Source: an uncultured Bacteroidales bacterium (GTDB lineage Bacteria > Bacteroidota > Bacteroidia > Bacteroidales > UBA932). From it: a stretch of 42,919 bases of DNA. Shown here in pieces: positions 41,362-42,919 of the stretch. Numbering within the stretch: the stretch's first letter is position 1; each line of letters begins with the position of its first letter. The notes beneath the pieces were generated by a model that worked only from the letters and a program-made list of their open reading frames with translations, made no database searches and was not told the DNA's origin. Both the position numbers and the translations under genes were made by a program. The stretch lies in assembly GCA_947303465.1 (NCBI GenBank), contig CAMYYI010000017.1, positions 1 through 42,919 of the forward strand, given 5' to 3'.

Positions 41362-42552
41362 ATGTACGGGAAATTCCAAAAACATCTTCAGCAGGAACTG
41401 AAAGCGATAGACGAGGCCGGTCTTTATAAACGCGAACGCACGATCTGTGCACCCCAGGGTGCGGAAATCACCCTGGAAGACGGCAGCAAGGCACTCAATT
41501 TCTGCGCCAACAACTACCTTGGACTCTCTGACAATCCGCGCCTTATAGCAGCAGCAAAAAAAGCCATGGACGAACGCGGATACGGCATGTCCAGCGTACG
41601 CTTCATCTGCGGCAAACAAGACCTTCACCGGAAGCTTGAGGAGGCTGTTTCCGCCTATTTCCATACAGAAGACACCATCTTGTATGCCGCTTGTTTCGAT
41701 GCCAACGGCGGCGTTTTCGAGCCGCTTCTTACGGCCGAGGACGCAATCATCTCAGACGCCCTCAACCACGCATCCATAATTGACGGCGTACGCCTTTGCA
41801 AGGCAGTCCGTTACCGTTATGCCAACGCCGACATGGCGGAGCTGGAAAAGTGCCTCCAGGAGGCCCAGGCCCAGAGGTTCCGCATCATCGTCACCGACGG
41901 AGTATTCTCCATGGACGGCAACGTTGCCCCTATGGACAAGATATGCGACCTTGCGGAAAAGTATGACGCACTTGTAATGGTGGACGAGAGCCATAGCGCC
42001 GGAGTCGTGGGCAAACACGGACGAGGAGTGGCCGAGCAGTTCAATCTTTACGGCCGAATCGACATTCATACCGGCACCCTCGGCAAGAGTTTCGGCGGAG
42101 CCGTCGGCGGATTCACCACAGGCCGGCAGGAAATCATAGACATGCTGCGCCAGCGCAGCCGCCCGTATCTCTTCTCCAATTCCCTGCCGCCAATGATCTG
42201 CGCCGCCGGAATCGAAACCTTCAAGATACTGGCGGAGAGCGACGAACTTCACGACCGCCAGCAGGAAAATGTTACTTACTTCCGGGACAAGATGCTGGCC
42301 GCCGGCTTTGACATCAAGCCCACCCAGAGCGCCATCTGCGCAGTAATGCTATACGATGCTCCGCTGAGCCAGAAATTTGCCGCCGCAATGGCAAAGGAGG
42401 GCATTTTCGTTACCGGATTCTACTATCCCGTAGTGCCGAAGGGGCAGGCCCGCATAAGAGTTCAGCTGTCTGCCGCCCACACGCGAGAGCAACTGGACAA
42501 GGCCATAGCCGCCTTCATCAAGGTAGGCAAGGAACTGGGAGTTCTGAAATAG
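41362..42552 (+). CDS. kbl: Glycine C-acetyltransferase (2-amino-3-ketobutyrate CoA ligase)
   Basis: A 396-residue fold-I PLP enzyme of the alpha-oxoamine synthase family. Diagnostic parts are NFCANNYLGLSDNPRL, YGMSSVRFICGKQDLH, the DALNHASIIDG loop, VDESHSAGVVGKHGRG and the PLP lysine in GTLGKSFGGAVGG. It splits 2-amino-3-ketobutyrate with CoA to glycine and acetyl-CoA. The divergent threonine dehydrogenase supplies the substrate, so the pair degrades threonine to glycine and acetyl-CoA. The length and sequence match Kbl rather than BioF or serine palmitoyltransferase. Confidence 0.96.
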   Translation: MYGKFQKHLQQELKAIDEAGLYKRERTICAPQGAEITLEDGSKALNFCANNYLGLSDNPRLIAAAKKAMDERGYGMSSVRFICGKQDLHRKLEEAVSAYFHTEDTILYAACFDANGGVFEPLLTAEDAIISDALNHASIIDGVRLCKAVRYRYANADMAELEKCLQEAQAQRFRIIVTDGVFSMDGNVAPMDKICDLAEKYDALVMVDESHSAGVVGKHGRGVAEQFNLYGRIDIHTGTLGKSFGGAVGGFTTGRQEIIDMLRQRSRPYLFSNSLPPMICAAGIETFKILAESDELHDRQQENVTYFRDKMLAAGFDIKPTQSAICAVMLYDAPLSQKFAAAMAKEGIFVTGFYYPVVPKGQARIRVQLSAAHTREQLDKAIAAFIKVGKELGVLK

Positions 42553-42591
42553 AAAAAAAGAGGCGGCCCGTGATGAGGCCGCCTCAAACTT
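42553..42591 (-). terminator. Rho-independent terminator of hpf, shared with kbl
   Basis: A perfect 9-bp stem (gaggcggcc 42560-42568 with ggccgcctc 42577-42585) with an 8-base loop. On the minus strand it is followed by seven T (complement of 42553-42559), giving a strong terminator for hpf; on the plus strand the following aaactttta is a weaker stop for kbl. Confidence 0.88.
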
Positions 42592-42885
42592 TTATTTGTC
42601 AAACAATTTCTCTTTGGTGCGCGTGAGCTTTTCTTTCATGGCATCTACCGCACCGGTAATTGCATTCTCGAATGTGTCGGCGACGCGCTCGATAATAAGG
42701 TCGTCACCGGGAAGATGAATGTGGAGCTTGGCCTTCTTGCCTTCCTTCACGTCTTCCAGCGTCACTTCGGTCTCCGGTTCTACGCCGGGGAGAAAGAACT
42801 TCTCCAGACGCGCCACTTTCTTCTCCACGAATGCGGTGAGCTTCTCACCAGCATCGAATTTGAGGGTTTTGAGTTTAGTCTCCAT
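42592..42885 (-). CDS. hpf: Ribosome hibernation-promoting factor (HPF/RaiA family)
   Basis: A 97-residue short-form HPF/YfiA protein. The family pattern is visible in LTAFVEKKVARLEKFFLPGVEPETEVTLE, KAKLHIHLPGDDLIIERVADTFENAITGAVDAMKEKL and a basic C-terminus. It binds between ribosomal subunits and blocks mRNA and tRNA sites in slow growth. There is no C-terminal dimerisation domain, so it is a short-type factor. A strong ribosome site precedes the ATG. The promoter lies outside the window. Confidence 0.94.
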   Translation of the reverse strand: METKLKTLKFDAGEKLTAFVEKKVARLEKFFLPGVEPETEVTLEDVKEGKKAKLHIHLPGDDLIIERVADTFENAITGAVDAMKEKLTRTKEKLFDK

Positions 42886-42890
42886 TTTTA

Positions 42891-42895
42891 CCTCC
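42891..42895 (-). promoter_or_regulatory. Strong Shine-Dalgarno site of hpf
   Basis: On the minus strand GGAGG lies five bases before the ATG at 42885. Such clear sites are uncommon in Bacteroidota and this one confirms the start. Confidence 0.7.
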
Positions 42896-42919
42896 GTTTT
42901 TAGCCCTCGGATGGGCGTT

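Overview
The window looks like a chromosomal segment from an uncultured gut- or rumen-type member of the Bacteroidales (Bacteroidota). Support comes from the gene families (dipeptidyl peptidase IV, Wzi-type outer-membrane protein, TonB-dependent receptor with a CxxC metal-binding partner, SDR-type threonine dehydrogenase beside Kbl, CarboxypepD_reg proteins, golvesin-domain amidase) and from repeated Bacteroidota -7 promoter boxes (TAnnTTTG) in most divergent gaps. No rRNA, tRNA or CRISPR array was seen. The window opens inside a pyruvate:ferredoxin oxidoreductase gene and closes just upstream of a ribosome hibernation factor.

Layout. 1-2.96 kb: PFOR 3' end, a terminator, then a two-gene envelope operon. 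2.98-9.38 kb (minus): a tight operon with a degenerate M28 peptidase, a GH2 glycosidase, an unknown lipoprotein and a GH3 glycosidase. 9.4-12.25 kb (plus): a TPR protein and a YycJ-type metallo-hydrolase; this operon shares a symmetric two-way promoter with the glycosidase operon. 12.26-16.02 kb: a repeat-bounded segment, described below. 16.1-37.5 kb (minus): eighteen genes in one direction, mostly overlapping or a few bases apart. They encode an ABC-2 exporter, a 5'-nucleotidase split into two genes, YicC, a TonB receptor with an HMA protein, GlnRS, a Wzi-like protein, an aminotransferase with LysA, DUF47 with PiT, an MsbA-like exporter, VanZ, an amidase, YbaK and a GDPD lipoprotein. 37.6-42.9 kb: DPP-IV and a CAT-fold protein (plus), then threonine dehydrogenase (minus) divergent from glycine C-acetyltransferase (plus), and HPF.

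The best candidate for an undescribed system is the 3.55 kb segment 12400-15949. Two 134-bp imperfect inverted repeats bound it, and their outermost 33 bp are identical. Each repeat contains nested palindromes with a 14-16 bp hairpin. Inside are two divergent units: an ECF sigma factor / membrane-anchored beta-barrel / lipoprotein operon, and a Y1/RAYT-like HUH transposase with an unusual HHH motif, a conserved Tyr107 and a C-terminal extension of roughly 190 residues. Both units run outward and stop 2-10 bp from a repeat. A second palindrome family flanks the segment in direct orientation, and a diverged relative with a different hairpin core sits in the TonB-receptor leader. I read this as a REP/RAYT-type element that has enclosed, or been domesticated beside, an envelope-signalling operon. 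The repeats and motifs are visible in the sequence; mobility and function are inference.

A second theme is promoter symmetry. Two divergent gene pairs are driven from near-palindromic -7 box pairs (9400-9415 and 41313-41329), and two genes appear to have almost no 5' leader.
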